The notes under the pieces are model-generated. The model was given only the letters and a program-made list of their open reading frames with translations, did not search any database and had not been told where the DNA came from. From NCBI GenBank assembly GCA_963706385.1, contig OY970153.1:1860001-1924000 (forward strand): a stretch of DNA of 64,000 bases, read 5' to 3'. Shown here in pieces: positions 18,590-28,563 of the stretch (the stretch's first letter is position 1; every line of letters begins with the position of its first letter). Both the position numbers and the translations under genes were made by a program. This DNA is from Poindextera sp963706385 (GTDB lineage: Bacteria > Pseudomonadota > Alphaproteobacteria > Caulobacterales > Caulobacteraceae).

Positions 18590-20709
18590 CTCTTGGCGGC
18601 GGCCCGGTCCGCGGCCTTGACCACGATGCCTTCAGTCAGAATCTGAGGCAGCACCTGGGCCTCGCGCCCGCCCGAGCCATACATCAGATAGAGCGGCACC
18701 CCGGCCCGGCCGTGATCGGCCAGGGCGTGGGCGATGTCAGTGTCGCGCCGGGTCCAGTCGCCCACCAGATAGGTGACGCCGTCGCGGCGAAAGGCCTCGG
18801 CCACACGATGGCCCGATAGGGACAGGCGCTCATTGACCTGGCAGGTGACGCACCAGGCGGCGGTGAAGTTGACGAACACCGGCCCGCCCTCGGCGCGCAA
18901 GGCCGCCAGCGTCGCGGGCGCGTAAGGTTGCGAGACCAAGGCCCCCTCGCTCACCGGCCACAACGCCGCGGCGAGCGCCAGGGCCCCGGCCAGACCCGCA
19001 GCGCCGAACCCGGCCCAGGGCGCCCGGCCGGCGATACGGGCGCCCTGGGCCGCGCCATAGGCCCAGGCGGCGAAGGCGGTCAGCACCAGGGCCGCCAGCA
19101 ACTCGGCCAACTTGCTCGCCCCGGCCCTGAGGCTGAGCACCCACAACAGCCAAGCCGCCGTTGCATACATCGGAAACGCCAGCACCTTGCGCAGCCCGTC
19201 CATCCATGGGCCGGGCCTGGGCAACCAACTCAACAGGCCTGGCGCGAAGGCCAGCGCGGTGAACGGCGCGGCCATGCCAAGACCGAGGGCGAGAAAGATG
19301 GCCAGGGCCGCCGCTGGTCCTTGGGTCAGGGCGAAGCCAACCGCCGAGGCCATGAAGGGCGCGCTGCACGGGGCGGCGACCGCGACCGCGAGGCCTCCGG
19401 TCAGCGCCGCGCCCCACCACCCTTCATGGTCGGCGCCGGGCGCCTTGCCGGCCAGGGCCTGCAGACCCGCGCCGATCTCGAACACCCCCGAGAGGTTCAG
19501 GGCGACCAGCAGCATTAGAAGGCTGAGCAAGGCGAGCACGGCCGGCGATTGCAACTGAAAGCCCCAGCCCACCGCCTGGCCGGCGGCGCGCGCGGCGATC
19601 AGCAGCGCGGCGAGGACGAGGAAACTCGACGCGACGCCGACGGCGAAAGCCAGACCCTGGAGCCGGGCCGCGCCGGGATGATGGGCGTGGCGAGCGAGCG
19701 CGGCCGCCTTCATCGACAGGATCGGAAAGACGCAGGGCATCAGATTGAGGATCAGCCCGCCCAGAAAGGCGAAGACCACCGCGACGGCGAACCGGCGCCC
19801 AAGCTCGCCCGGGCCTTGCGGCATGGCGGGCGGGCCAAGCCCGGCAGCGCCGGCCAGGGGCGCGCCGGTGGCGGCGGTGATCTCGTAGGCGCGCTCGCCC
19901 AGCGACAGGACACCGGACAGGGTGGCGGGCGGATTGGGCGACTTGAACGCCGATCCGGGCGCGAGCGTCAGGGTCAGGCCGGCCGGGCCGCGCTCGATCA
20001 GCTGGGGTTGCGGATGGTCGATCGCCGCACTGTCGTAGGCGAAGAAATAGGCCTGGTCGCGGCCGGGTCCGGCGGCTGGCGGCCCCGTGACGCTGAGGCG
20101 GATGAGCTGGGCGTCGCGGCGCATCGTGGCCTTCAGCGCGCCCGGTTTCGGCGCCTGCGCCAGCACCTGGCCGATCTTCGCGCCCCAATTCGGGTCGGGC
20201 GGGCCCGCGGTCGCCGCCACCGGCAGATCGAGGCTCAGGTCGGCCTCGGCCGGCACGCAGACGTCCTTGCAGACCAGGAATTGGGCGTGAGCCTTCAGGG
20301 TGACGCTCTGGCCGGGCCGGGCGTCGGGCGGGGCGGTCAACGGGATCGGCAGCAGAATCTCGCCAGCGTAACCGTAGTCCATCAAGGGGCCGATGGGCAT
20401 CCGCCGCGGCGTCGGCCAGACGATGTCGCCGGAGCGCCAACCGTGGGGCAGGCTCCAGGTCAGGGTCGTGGCCTGGCCGGAATCACCCGGGTTGCGCCAA
20501 TAGGTGTGCCAGCCGGGCTCGATCTTCTGGCGCAGGGCGAGGAAGACCGTCCCGCCCGGGGCGACCGCGGAGGCCTGGGCGACGAGCTCGGCCTGAAGGT
20601 GTCCGGTGTCCACCGGCGCGGCGAGGGCCGGCGTCACGGCGCCCGCCGCCAATCCGGAGAGGGCGACCGCGAGAGCCTTCATCGGCTTGCGGACGGAGAG
20701 CGCGCGCAT
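18586..20709 (-). CDS. dsbD: DsbD/ScsB-like thiol:disulfide interchange protein
   Basis: The protein of about 707 residues carries reducing power from cytoplasmic thioredoxin to the periplasm. After a signal peptide comes a periplasmic DsbD-N-like domain with FLVCKDVCVPAEADLSLDL. The eight-segment membrane domain has its redox cysteines in LNLMPCVFPILSMK and VAAPCSAPFMASAVG. The C-terminal thioredoxin-fold domain carries FTAAWCVTCQVNE. Two starts are plausible, 20709 (MRALSVRKP) and 20682 (MKALAVALSG); both give a signal peptide. The stop shares CTAG with the facing gene. Confidence 0.93.
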   Translation of the reverse strand: MRALSVRKPMKALAVALSGLAAGAVTPALAAPVDTGHLQAELVAQASAVAPGGTVFLALRQKIEPGWHTYWRNPGDSGQATTLTWSLPHGWRSGDIVWPTPRRMPIGPLMDYGYAGEILLPIPLTAPPDARPGQSVTLKAHAQFLVCKDVCVPAEADLSLDLPVAATAGPPDPNWGAKIGQVLAQAPKPGALKATMRRDAQLIRLSVTGPPAAGPGRDQAYFFAYDSAAIDHPQPQLIERGPAGLTLTLAPGSAFKSPNPPATLSGVLSLGERAYEITAATGAPLAGAAGLGPPAMPQGPGELGRRFAVAVVFAFLGGLILNLMPCVFPILSMKAAALARHAHHPGAARLQGLAFAVGVASSFLVLAALLIAARAAGQAVGWGFQLQSPAVLALLSLLMLLVALNLSGVFEIGAGLQALAGKAPGADHEGWWGAALTGGLAVAVAAPCSAPFMASAVGFALTQGPAAALAIFLALGLGMAAPFTALAFAPGLLSWLPRPGPWMDGLRKVLAFPMYATAAWLLWVLSLRAGASKLAELLAALVLTAFAAWAYGAAQGARIAGRAPWAGFGAAGLAGALALAAALWPVSEGALVSQPYAPATLAALRAEGGPVFVNFTAAWCVTCQVNERLSLSGHRVAEAFRRDGVTYLVGDWTRRDTDIAHALADHGRAGVPLYLMYGSGGREAQVLPQILTEGIVVKAADRAAAKS

Positions 20710-20851
20710 CCGCGCAGAGCTATAGGCCCGCATGTCACTCCACAAGACCCGCGCAGACCAGGTTGGAGAGCTCGACATTGGGGCCGAACACCGCATGATC
20801 GACCGACCGTCCCCGCGTTGGCGGTTCGCATCGACCAGCAAGGACCCTCGA

Positions 20852-21265
20852 ATGCCCGGCTATTTCGAAGACGTCGAGGTCGGCCAGGTGATGTCTCTCG
20901 GTCAGTTGACCCTGGATGAGGAGACGCTTAGCGCCTTCGCCAGCGCGTTCGCGCCGGGCTGGGATCCGGCGAAGGGCGCACCCGACGCGCTGATCTACGC
21001 GATCTGGTCCCGGCTGGATCATCAGGCCGCGACCGACTGGCCGCAGACCAAGCGCCTGGCCGTCGACGCCCTGCGCTGGACGCGCAACCCGCCCGCGGGC
21101 GAGCGGCTGCGCGGCCGGATGACGATCATGGGCAAGGATCAGGTCGGCGAGACCAAGGGCATCGTGATCGCCCAGCACGACCTGTTGGACGGCGCCGGCC
21201 GACTGGTGTTCTCCTGCCTCACCCGCAGCCTGTTCGCCTGCCGCGGAGCGGAAGCAGAAATCTAG
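20852..21265 (+). CDS. MaoC-like acyl dehydratase family protein
   Basis: The 137-residue hot-dog fold protein opens MPGYFEDVEVGQVMSLGQLTLDEETLSAFASAFAPG, typical of short MaoC-like (R)-enoyl-CoA hydratases. The hydratase Asp/His pair of the canonical motif is not clear, so catalytic activity is uncertain. The ATG at 20852 is preceded by AAGGACC. A longer frame begins at 20732 but lacks conserved sequence. Its stop overlaps the sapC stop in CTAG. Confidence 0.8.
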   Translation: MPGYFEDVEVGQVMSLGQLTLDEETLSAFASAFAPGWDPAKGAPDALIYAIWSRLDHQAATDWPQTKRLAVDALRWTRNPPAGERLRGRMTIMGKDQVGETKGIVIAQHDLLDGAGRLVFSCLTRSLFACRGAEAEI

Positions 21266-22059
21266 GCGTTGGCCGGCTGCTGAGCGCCGCCGCCGCGGGT
21301 CATCGTCTCCAGGATCAGCCGATCCCATCCGTTGAGCGAAACCAGGTGGGCGTAAATCACGCCCAGCGCGCCATTGTCGCGCAGCTCGGCCAGCTTGCTC
21401 GCCGGCAGCGCCTTCAACTTGTCCTCGGAGACGGCGAAATATTCCGCGATCAGCACCGGCTCACCGGCGGATCCGTCCGGGTTCCTGGGGGTGAAGGTGG
21501 TCTGTTTGGTCTCGAACAGATCCAAATCGGTCAGCAGGGTGACGAAAGATTGCGTAACCTGGGCGTCGGTGTTGAACTGGCCGCAGAACTCGATGCAGCG
21601 CGTGGTGAATGCGCTCGGCTGGCCATTCTCGAACAACATCACGTCCGGATACTCCTCGGTGAACAGCCCGAACTGGCGGTCGATGCAGACCACCATGCGG
21701 CCGGCCTGGTCGTCGCGGGCGACCACGAAGGGATAGCGGCGGATGAACGCGGGAACATAGGCGCCGGGGCGGAACAGGCCGTCGTCGGCGATGAACAGGT
21801 TGTCGCCCTCGTTGATTCCCATCACCGCCAGCGGGGCGCGCTGGTCGCCGGCGAAGATGATTGGATAGTTGATCGCCGCCGGCCCGAACTCGCCCACGTG
21901 CAGGGGCACGAAATGCTGTTTCGCGGCGAACCCGTAGGGCTGGCTGCTGTTCTTCATGCCAAGCTTGGCATGGCGCACCGAATCGAGCGGCTCCGGGTTC
22001 GAATAGAACAGAACCTGGCCGGCGAGAGGGCTTGGGGCGGGCTGGACGTCGGTAGCCAT
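21262..22059 (-). CDS. sapC: SapC family protein
   Basis: The 265-residue protein matches SapC, a family named after S-layer-associated genes and common in Caulobacter, where copies often accompany TonB-dependent receptor or tryptophan halogenase genes. Features seen are HAKLGMKNSSQPYGFAAKQH, FVPLHVGEFGPAAINYPIIF, and NLFIADDGLFRPGAYVPAFIRRYPF. No signal peptide is present and the biochemical role is unknown. The ATG at 22059 (MATDVQPAPSPLAGQ) is chosen over an upstream start at 22110. It is convergent with the MaoC gene. Confidence 0.88.
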   Translation of the reverse strand: MATDVQPAPSPLAGQVLFYSNPEPLDSVRHAKLGMKNSSQPYGFAAKQHFVPLHVGEFGPAAINYPIIFAGDQRAPLAVMGINEGDNLFIADDGLFRPGAYVPAFIRRYPFVVARDDQAGRMVVCIDRQFGLFTEEYPDVMLFENGQPSAFTTRCIEFCGQFNTDAQVTQSFVTLLTDLDLFETKQTTFTPRNPDGSAGEPVLIAEYFAVSEDKLKALPASKLAELRDNGALGVIYAHLVSLNGWDRLILETMTRGGGAQQPANA

Positions 22060-22186
22060 CGAAATTCCATTCACAGCGGGTGGATCCGCGGCCAATGGCG
22101 CGCGATACATTGGCGGCTTCTAGCGGATCGCCACGCGCCACACAATCAGCGCGGTCGAGGGGCTTGCGCGCGCCCTGCTGATCGGG

Positions 22187-22738
22187 TCAATCCGGACGGC
22201 GGGCGGCGTAGACGATGTGCGGCCGCAGCGGATGACCGGCCGCCAGGTTCGGGTGCTCGAAATCGCGGCTGGCGTCGCGCACGAGGCCGATGCGGCGCAT
22301 CACCGCCTCGGAACGGGCGTTGCTCGCGGCGGTGAAGCTAACGATCTCGCCAACCTTGAGGTTGGCGAAGCCCCAGGCCAGGGCCGCGGCGGCGCCTTCG
22401 CTGGCGTAGCCCGCGCCCCAGGCGCTGGGGAACAGGCCCCAGCCGATCTCGATCGCCCCGGCCAGCGGGTGACCGAGCGAGCTTGGCGCCCGATCCAAGC
22501 TGACGGCGCCGACCACCGCCTCGTCGGCTTTGCGGACCAGGGCCCAGCGTTGATGACGGCCGGCGGTCGAATCCGCGAGCAGACGATCGAATGCTCCCTC
22601 CGCGTCTTCGGCGGTCGGGGTTCCGCCAAGCCAGGCGCTGACCACGGGATCGACGGCGAGGGCGATGTAGGTCGGCCGATCAGCCTCGCTCCAGGAGCGC
22701 AGGATCAGCCGCTCGGTCTCGATCGCCGGCTCGCTCAC
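22187..22738 (-). CDS. GNAT N-acetyltransferase, RimJ/RimL type
   Basis: The 183-residue protein begins IETERLILRSWSEADRPTYIALA and has the acetyl-CoA-binding GWGLFPSAWGAGYASEGAAAALAWGF, both typical of RimJ/RimL-like acetyltransferases. The substrate is unknown. It starts at a GTG overlapping the aguB stop as GTGA, so it is the third gene of the agmatine operon; polyamine acetylation is a possible but unproven role. Confidence 0.88.
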   Translation of the reverse strand: MSEPAIETERLILRSWSEADRPTYIALAVDPVVSAWLGGTPTAEDAEGAFDRLLADSTAGRHQRWALVRKADEAVVGAVSLDRAPSSLGHPLAGAIEIGWGLFPSAWGAGYASEGAAAALAWGFANLKVGEIVSFTAASNARSEAVMRRIGLVRDASRDFEHPNLAAGHPLRPHIVYAARRPD

Positions 22739-23609
22739 ACCGGCCTCGGCTGGACCAGGGCGCCGTAGAGGTCTGGCCTACGGTCGCGGAAGAAGCCCCA
22801 GGCCGCGCGATGGCCGGCCATGAAATCCAGGTCGAAGGCGGCGAGGATCACCCCCTCCTCGTCGCGACCCAGGGCGGCGAGCAGATCGCCGCGATGATCG
22901 GAAATGAAGCTCGATCCGTAGAATCGCTGTCCGCCGCCGGGATAGCCATCCCAGGGCTCGAACCCGGTGCGGTTGGCGCCGACCACCGGGATGACGTTGG
23001 AGACCGCGTGGCCCTGCATGGCCCGCCGCCAGGGCTCGGCGGTGTCCAGGCTCGCGTCGTGTGGCTCCGAGCCGATCGCGGTCGGATAAAGCAGCGCCTC
23101 GGCCCCCATCAGGGCCATGGCGCGGGCGCACTCCGGATACCACTGGTCCCAGCAGATGCCGACGCCGATGCGGCCAAATCGGGTGCTCCACACGCGAAAC
23201 CCGGTGTCGCCCGGGCGGAAATAGTACTTCTCCTGATAGCCCGGCCCGTCGGGTATATGGCTCTTGCGATAAACGCCCAGCATCGCGCCATCGGCGTCGA
23301 TCATCACCAGGCTGTTGAAATAGTGCGGCCCCTCACGCTCGAAGATCGAGACCGGGATGACCACGCCGAGCTCCGCCGCGAGCGGCGCCAGGGCGACCAC
23401 ACAGGGGTGCTCGCGCCAGGGATGGGCGGTGGCGAACCAGCGCTCGTCCTGGGCGACGCAGAAATAGCGGCCCTGGAACAGTTCGGAGGGCAGAATCACC
23501 TGGGCGCCCAGGCCGGCGGCCTCGCGCACCAGCTCGACGGTGCGGGCGATGTTGGCCTGAAGCTCATCGCCATAGGCGCTTTGCAGGGCGGCCAGCGTCA
23601 GAGTGCGGG

Positions 23610-23613
<4 letters not shown>
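22735..23613 (-). CDS. aguB: N-carbamoylputrescine amidase
   Basis: The 292-residue nitrilase-superfamily enzyme hydrolyses N-carbamoylputrescine to putrescine, CO2 and ammonia. The catalytic triad is visible as Glu44 (LPSELF), Lys117 (YRKSHIPDG) and Cys154 (GICWDQWYPE). The sequence LQSAYGDELQANIARTVELVREAA and QEKYYFRPGDTGFRVW is specific to the AguB branch. It overlaps aguA (ATGA) and the following GNAT gene (GTGA). Confidence 0.96.
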
Positions 23614-24614
<1,001 letters not shown>

Positions 24615-24662
24615 GGCGACGCCTAATAGCGCAACGGCGGCGCATGAAAAGGGCGCTTGCGC

Positions 24663-25271
24663 CTAGCGGAGCGCCATCTCGCCCCAGATCTGTTTCAGCC
24701 GCCGGTCCTTGCCGCAGGCGGCGCGGTAGGCGGCGTAGTCGTACCGGTGTTTGTCCGCATAATGCTGATGGTAATCCTCGGCCGGCCAGAAGGCCGTCGC
24801 GTCGCGGACCGGCGTGACGATTCGCCCCTTCAGCGGCCCTCCTTCGAGCGCCGCGCGCGAGGCCTCGGCGATCCGGCGCTGCTCGGGATCGGCGACGAAG
24901 ATGGCGCTGCGATAGGAGTCGCCCCGGTCGCAGAAGGCGCCGCCGGCGTCGGTCGGATCGATCATCCGCCAGTAGCGTTGAACCAGGTCGGCGTAGCTGA
25001 TCTTCGCGCTGTCGAAGGTGACCTTCACCGATTCCAGATGACCGGTGGTCTCGCTGGAGACGTCTTCGTAGCTCGGATGCGGAACATGACCGCCGGCGTA
25101 GCCCGCGACCACCCGGACCACGCCGGGCACGGGCGTCATGTCGTGCTCCATCGACCAGAAGCAACCGCCGGCGAAGATCGCGGTCCGCAACCGGCTCTCG
25201 GCCGCCGGCGCGCCAGCCAGGGCGAAGAGCGCGATCGCGCCAGCGGCGAGGCGGAACAGAACCTTGGTCAT
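24663..25271 (-). CDS. msrA: Periplasmic peptide-methionine (S)-S-oxide reductase
   Basis: MsrA repairs S-epimer methionine sulfoxide. The 202-residue protein has a signal peptide (VLFRLAAGAIALFALAGAPAAE) and the catalytic motif GGCFWSMEHDM with Cys37, where most MsrAs have GCFWGxE. Also present are VAGYAGGHVPHPSYEDVSSETTGH and the ATAFWPAEDYHQHYADKH segment. Recycling cysteines near the C-terminus reduce to one (AACGKD). Its ATG overlaps the upstream barrel gene by ATGA, giving an envelope-protein/repair pair. Confidence 0.94.
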   Translation of the reverse strand: MTKVLFRLAAGAIALFALAGAPAAESRLRTAIFAGGCFWSMEHDMTPVPGVVRVVAGYAGGHVPHPSYEDVSSETTGHLESVKVTFDSAKISYADLVQRYWRMIDPTDAGGAFCDRGDSYRSAIFVADPEQRRIAEASRAALEGGPLKGRIVTPVRDATAFWPAEDYHQHYADKHRYDYAAYRAACGKDRRLKQIWGEMALR

Positions 25272-25960
25272 CGGTTATCGCTCCTGGGAGCCGGCGCGAC
25301 GACGGCGCGCGGCGTCGACAAGGCGTAGCCGACGCTGAACGCCACCGTCTGGTCCTGAAGGCGGCTGTTGAGCATCGTCGGTTGGCCACCCAAGGCCGGT
25401 CCGACGCCGCCGAGCCAGCGGTAGCTCAAGTCGAAATGCAGCCGCTCGCGCGGCCTGAACGCCAAGCCGACGATGGCCTGATAACCGAGCTGGGCGGCGC
25501 CGGCGTTCATCCGCAACGGTCCCATCGCCGGATTGATCAGCTCGATCGGGCTCGGATCGAAACAACTCACGCCCGCCCCGATCCCGAAGAACGGATCGGC
25601 CCAACGGCTGTCGGGCATCGCATCGAAGATCAGATTGGCGACCGCTGAATAGGTCCCGAGCGCGCGCGAGCGCGGATCGCAGACCGCGCCGGCCGTCGGA
25701 TCGGCGCAGAGGCCGGACGCCGCGCCCGGGGGTAGAGTGGCCGGGCTGGTCGCGCCCGCCCGATAGCCGCCGCGCAGCTCGACGCGCCAGTGCGGGTCGA
25801 GGCGGTAGCCGACATGGGCGTAGCCGGCCCAGTCGTCGGGTGTGGCGATGATCGGGTCGGAACCATTGCCGTTCGGCCCCGAGGCGGTCTGCTGGGCGCG
25901 CGCGACCACGCCGGCCAGCGCCGCGGCGAGGGCGGTTCCCACTAGGAGACTGTGTTTCAT
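25268..25960 (-). CDS. Outer membrane beta-barrel protein
   Basis: The 230-residue product has a signal peptide (MKHSLLVGTALAAALAGVVARAQ) followed by alternating amphipathic strands such as AGYAHVGYRLDPHWRVELRGGYRAG, ADPFFGIGAGVS and RERLHFDLSYRWLGG, fitting an OmpA/Opa-like eight-strand barrel. Two cysteines in a loop (GLCADPTAGAVCDP) may pair. The first strand seems short compared with relatives. The ATG at 25960 follows GAGAAGG; a longer upstream frame is not coding. It is cotranscribed with msrA. Confidence 0.85.
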   Translation of the reverse strand: MKHSLLVGTALAAALAGVVARAQQTASGPNGNGSDPIIATPDDWAGYAHVGYRLDPHWRVELRGGYRAGATSPATLPPGAASGLCADPTAGAVCDPRSRALGTYSAVANLIFDAMPDSRWADPFFGIGAGVSCFDPSPIELINPAMGPLRMNAGAAQLGYQAIVGLAFRPRERLHFDLSYRWLGGVGPALGGQPTMLNSRLQDQTVAFSVGYALSTPRAVVAPAPRSDNR

Positions 25961-26130
25961 TCCGGCAGCCTTCTCTCTCGCCCCCCAGGCGGTTGATCGC
26001 GGCCGATCTCCTTCCAATCTCCTTATAGCAGGCCCGAGCGGCGCTGGAAGCATGCCTTCGGACACGGTTTGTGTCGCTTTACATCCCGCCGGCGGGTTGA
26101 GGCGAAATGGCGCCCGGCGCGCGGCCGGCG

Positions 26131-26158
26131 TTGACCGGTGGGCTGCAACGCCTATACC
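26131..26158 (+). promoter_or_regulatory. Candidate lysK promoter giving a leaderless mRNA
   Basis: TTGACC (26131-26136) and TATACC (26153-26158) are 16 bases apart. A start site about seven bases after the -10 box falls at or next to the lysK ATG (26166), and no Shine-Dalgarno sequence is present. Confidence 0.6.
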
Positions 26159-26165
26159 GCCGGCC

Positions 26166-27857
26166 ATGTTCGAAGGACTTTCCCATCTCGCCCGAGCCGC
26201 CAAGACTTGGCCGTTCGAGCAGGCGCGCGGTCTTCTGGCCCGGCACCTACGGATGCGGCTGGACACCGACGCCGAGCGCGACCTCGCCGCCAGTCTTATC
26301 GAGACCGGCAAGATCGCGGACGCCGTGGCCGCCCTGCCCAGCCTGTCTCGGCCGGTGGTGTTCCAATGCGGCTATGGCGCCTCGGGCCTGCCGCACTTGG
26401 GCACCTTCGGCGAGGTGGCGCGCCCGACCATGGTGCGCAACGCCTTTCGCGCCCTCACCGAGGACGCCATCCCCACCCGCCTGCTGGTCGTCTCGGACGA
26501 CATGGACGGCTTTCGCAAGATCCCCGACAACGTGCCCAATCGCGCGATGCTGGAGGAAGACCGCGACAAGCCGGTCACCAGCGTGCGCGACCCGTTCGGC
26601 GAACACGCCAGCTTCGGCGACCATAACAACGCCCGCCTGCGCGCCTTTCTGGACGGCTTCGGCTTCGACTACGAGTTCGTCTCCGCCACCCAATGCTATC
26701 GGTCGGGCCGCTTCGACGCGGTGCTGCTGCGGGTGCTCGAACGGTTCGATCAGGTCCAGGCGGTGATGCTGCCGACCCTGGGCGAGGAGCGGCGGGCCAC
26801 CTATTCGCCGTTCCTGCCGATCAGCCCGAAGAGCGGCCGGGTGTTGCAGGCGCCGACGCTGGAGCGTCATCTCGACCGCGGCTCCATCGTCTTCGCCGAC
26901 GAGGATGGAACCCTGACCGAGGTTCCGGTGACCGGCGGGGCGGTCAAGCTGCAATGGCGGCCGGACTGGGCCGCGCGCTGGACCGCGCTCGAGGTCGACT
27001 ACGAGATGTCCGGCAAGGACCTGATCGATTCCGTGCGGGTCTCGAACCGGGTCTGCAAGATTCTCGGCGGCGAGCCGCCCGAGAGCTTCCACTACGAACT
27101 GTTCATGGACGAGAACAACCAGAAGATCTCCAAGTCCAAGGGCAACGGCCTGACCATGGAGGAGTGGCTGCGCTATGGCGCGCCGGAGAGCCTGGCCTAC
27201 TACATGTTCCAGTCGCCGAAGTCGGCCAAGCGGCTCTATTTCGACGTCATCCCCAAGGCGGCGGACGAGTATCTGCAGCAGCTCGACGCCTACAACCGCG
27301 CCACGACGGAGGGGACGAACGCGCCCAATCGTCTCGATAATCCCGTTTGGCATGTCCATGCAGGCGACCCGCCGTCGAAGGGCTCACCGGTGTCGTTCAG
27401 CCTGTTGCTGAACCTGGTTTCGGCCGCCAATGCGTCCGACAAGTCGATCCTGTGGGGGTTTCTGTCGCGCTACCTGCCCGGCGCGACGCCGGAAAGCGAG
27501 CCGATGCTCGATCGGCTGGCGGGCTATGCGATCCACTATTACGAGGACTTCGTGCGTCCGGCCAAACGCTATCGCCAGCCCGATGTGCGCGAGCGGGTGG
27601 CGATGGAGGATCTGCTGGGGCGATTGAAGGCCCTGCCGGACGGCTGCCAGGACGCCGAACTGATCCAGAACCAGGTCTACGAGGCCGGCAAGGCGGCCGG
27701 CTTCGAGCCGCTGCGCGCTTGGTTCACCGCGCTATACGAAGTGCTCCTGGGCCAGAGCCAGGGCCCCAGATTCGGCTCCTTCGCGGCCATCTTCGGCCTC
27801 GATCGCACCATCGGACTGATCGAGCGCGCCCTGCGCGGCGAGGATCTCGCCGCCTGA
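26166..27857 (+). CDS. lysK: Lysyl-tRNA synthetase, class I
   Basis: The 563-residue enzyme charges tRNA-Lys and belongs to the class I type found in archaea, spirochaetes and alphaproteobacteria rather than class II LysS. The Rossmann HIGH-like motif is GASGLPHLGTFGEVARP and the KMSKS-like motif is KISKSKGNGLTMEEW. The C-terminal helical anticodon domain completes it. A start at 26166 (MFEGLSHLARAAKTWPFEQA) fits the family; a longer frame from 25842 covers the promoter region. The promoter is so close that translation may be leaderless. Confidence 0.96.
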   Translation: MFEGLSHLARAAKTWPFEQARGLLARHLRMRLDTDAERDLAASLIETGKIADAVAALPSLSRPVVFQCGYGASGLPHLGTFGEVARPTMVRNAFRALTEDAIPTRLLVVSDDMDGFRKIPDNVPNRAMLEEDRDKPVTSVRDPFGEHASFGDHNNARLRAFLDGFGFDYEFVSATQCYRSGRFDAVLLRVLERFDQVQAVMLPTLGEERRATYSPFLPISPKSGRVLQAPTLERHLDRGSIVFADEDGTLTEVPVTGGAVKLQWRPDWAARWTALEVDYEMSGKDLIDSVRVSNRVCKILGGEPPESFHYELFMDENNQKISKSKGNGLTMEEWLRYGAPESLAYYMFQSPKSAKRLYFDVIPKAADEYLQQLDAYNRATTEGTNAPNRLDNPVWHVHAGDPPSKGSPVSFSLLLNLVSAANASDKSILWGFLSRYLPGATPESEPMLDRLAGYAIHYYEDFVRPAKRYRQPDVRERVAMEDLLGRLKALPDGCQDAELIQNQVYEAGKAAGFEPLRAWFTALYEVLLGQSQGPRFGSFAAIFGLDRTIGLIERALRGEDLAA

Positions 27858-27883
27858 ACCGCGAGCGGCCGAACATCGGCGAG

Positions 27884-27911
27884 TTGACGTTTACGTAAGC
27901 GGCGGCTAGCG
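27884..27911 (+). promoter_or_regulatory. LiuR-like operator overlapping a promoter
   Basis: TTGACGTTTACGTAAG (27884-27899) contains the GTTTACGTAA core expected for LiuR-type MerR regulators. TTGACG also serves as a -35 box, with CTAGCG (27906-27911) as a weak -10. Such an overlap suits autoregulation of the MerR gene downstream. Confidence 0.6.
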
Positions 27912-28034
27912 TTTTTTCGAGTGGACTCCAGTCCCGACGGATCGGGCGTTGCTCGAACATCAAGAAGCCCAGGCCATTTGCTCCGCCGCCCCGGCCCCCT
28001 TCGGCGGGAAATGGTCCAGCAAGGGAGGCCTTCG

Positions 28035-28514
28035 ATGCCAACGGAACTACGGCGCCCCGAGCGCACCTTCACCATTCGACAGCTGTGCGTTGAGTTCAAG
28101 GTCACGCCCCGCGCCCTGCGCTTCTACGAGGACAAGGGCCTGTTGTTCCCCGCTCGCGACGGCATGAACCGGGTCTATAACCACCGCGACCGCGCGCGCC
28201 TGACGCTGATCCTTCGCGGCAAGCGCGTGGGTCTGAGCCTGTCCGAAATCCGCGAGATCCTGGACCTGTACAAGGTCGAGGACGGTGGAGCGACGCAGAA
28301 CGCCAAGTCGCTGCGTAAGTTCCGCGAGCGCATCGTCGCGTTTGAGGCCCAGCGCGAGGACATCGAACAGGCCCTGGCCGAGCTGCGCGGCGCCTGCGAG
28401 CGGTTGGAGGCCAAACTGGCCAGGGAGCGGCCCGACCTGCTCGACCAGCCGGCGGAAATCCGGGCGCCGGCCCGCGCGCGGCTGGACGGACTGCACGCGC
28501 TGGCGGCAAAGTAG
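28035..28514 (+). CDS. liuR: MerR family regulator, LiuR-like
   Basis: The 159-residue protein has an N-terminal winged helix-turn-helix (FTIRQLCVEFKVTPRALRFYEDKGLL) and LTLILRGKRVGLSLSEIREILDLY, followed by a long dimerisation coiled coil (residues about 85-130). This pattern, without metal-binding cysteines, is that of LiuR, the regulator of branched-chain amino acid and fatty acid degradation in proteobacteria. AAGGGAGG precedes the ATG. A LiuR-like site lies in its promoter, and the next gene is an acyl-CoA dehydrogenase, which supports the assignment. Confidence 0.85.
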   Translation: MPTELRRPERTFTIRQLCVEFKVTPRALRFYEDKGLLFPARDGMNRVYNHRDRARLTLILRGKRVGLSLSEIREILDLYKVEDGGATQNAKSLRKFRERIVAFEAQREDIEQALAELRGACERLEAKLARERPDLLDQPAEIRAPARARLDGLHALAAK

Positions 28515-28563
28515 GCCACCCCGGGGGCCGGCTGACCCCATCCTCGTTCGAGGTTGCTCGCCC

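Noticed and set aside
20732..20851. A 40-residue N-terminal extension of the MaoC-like protein
   Set aside because: It is not part of the hot-dog fold and overlaps the upstream region of dsbD; the ATG at 20852 has an AAGGA site and the family start.
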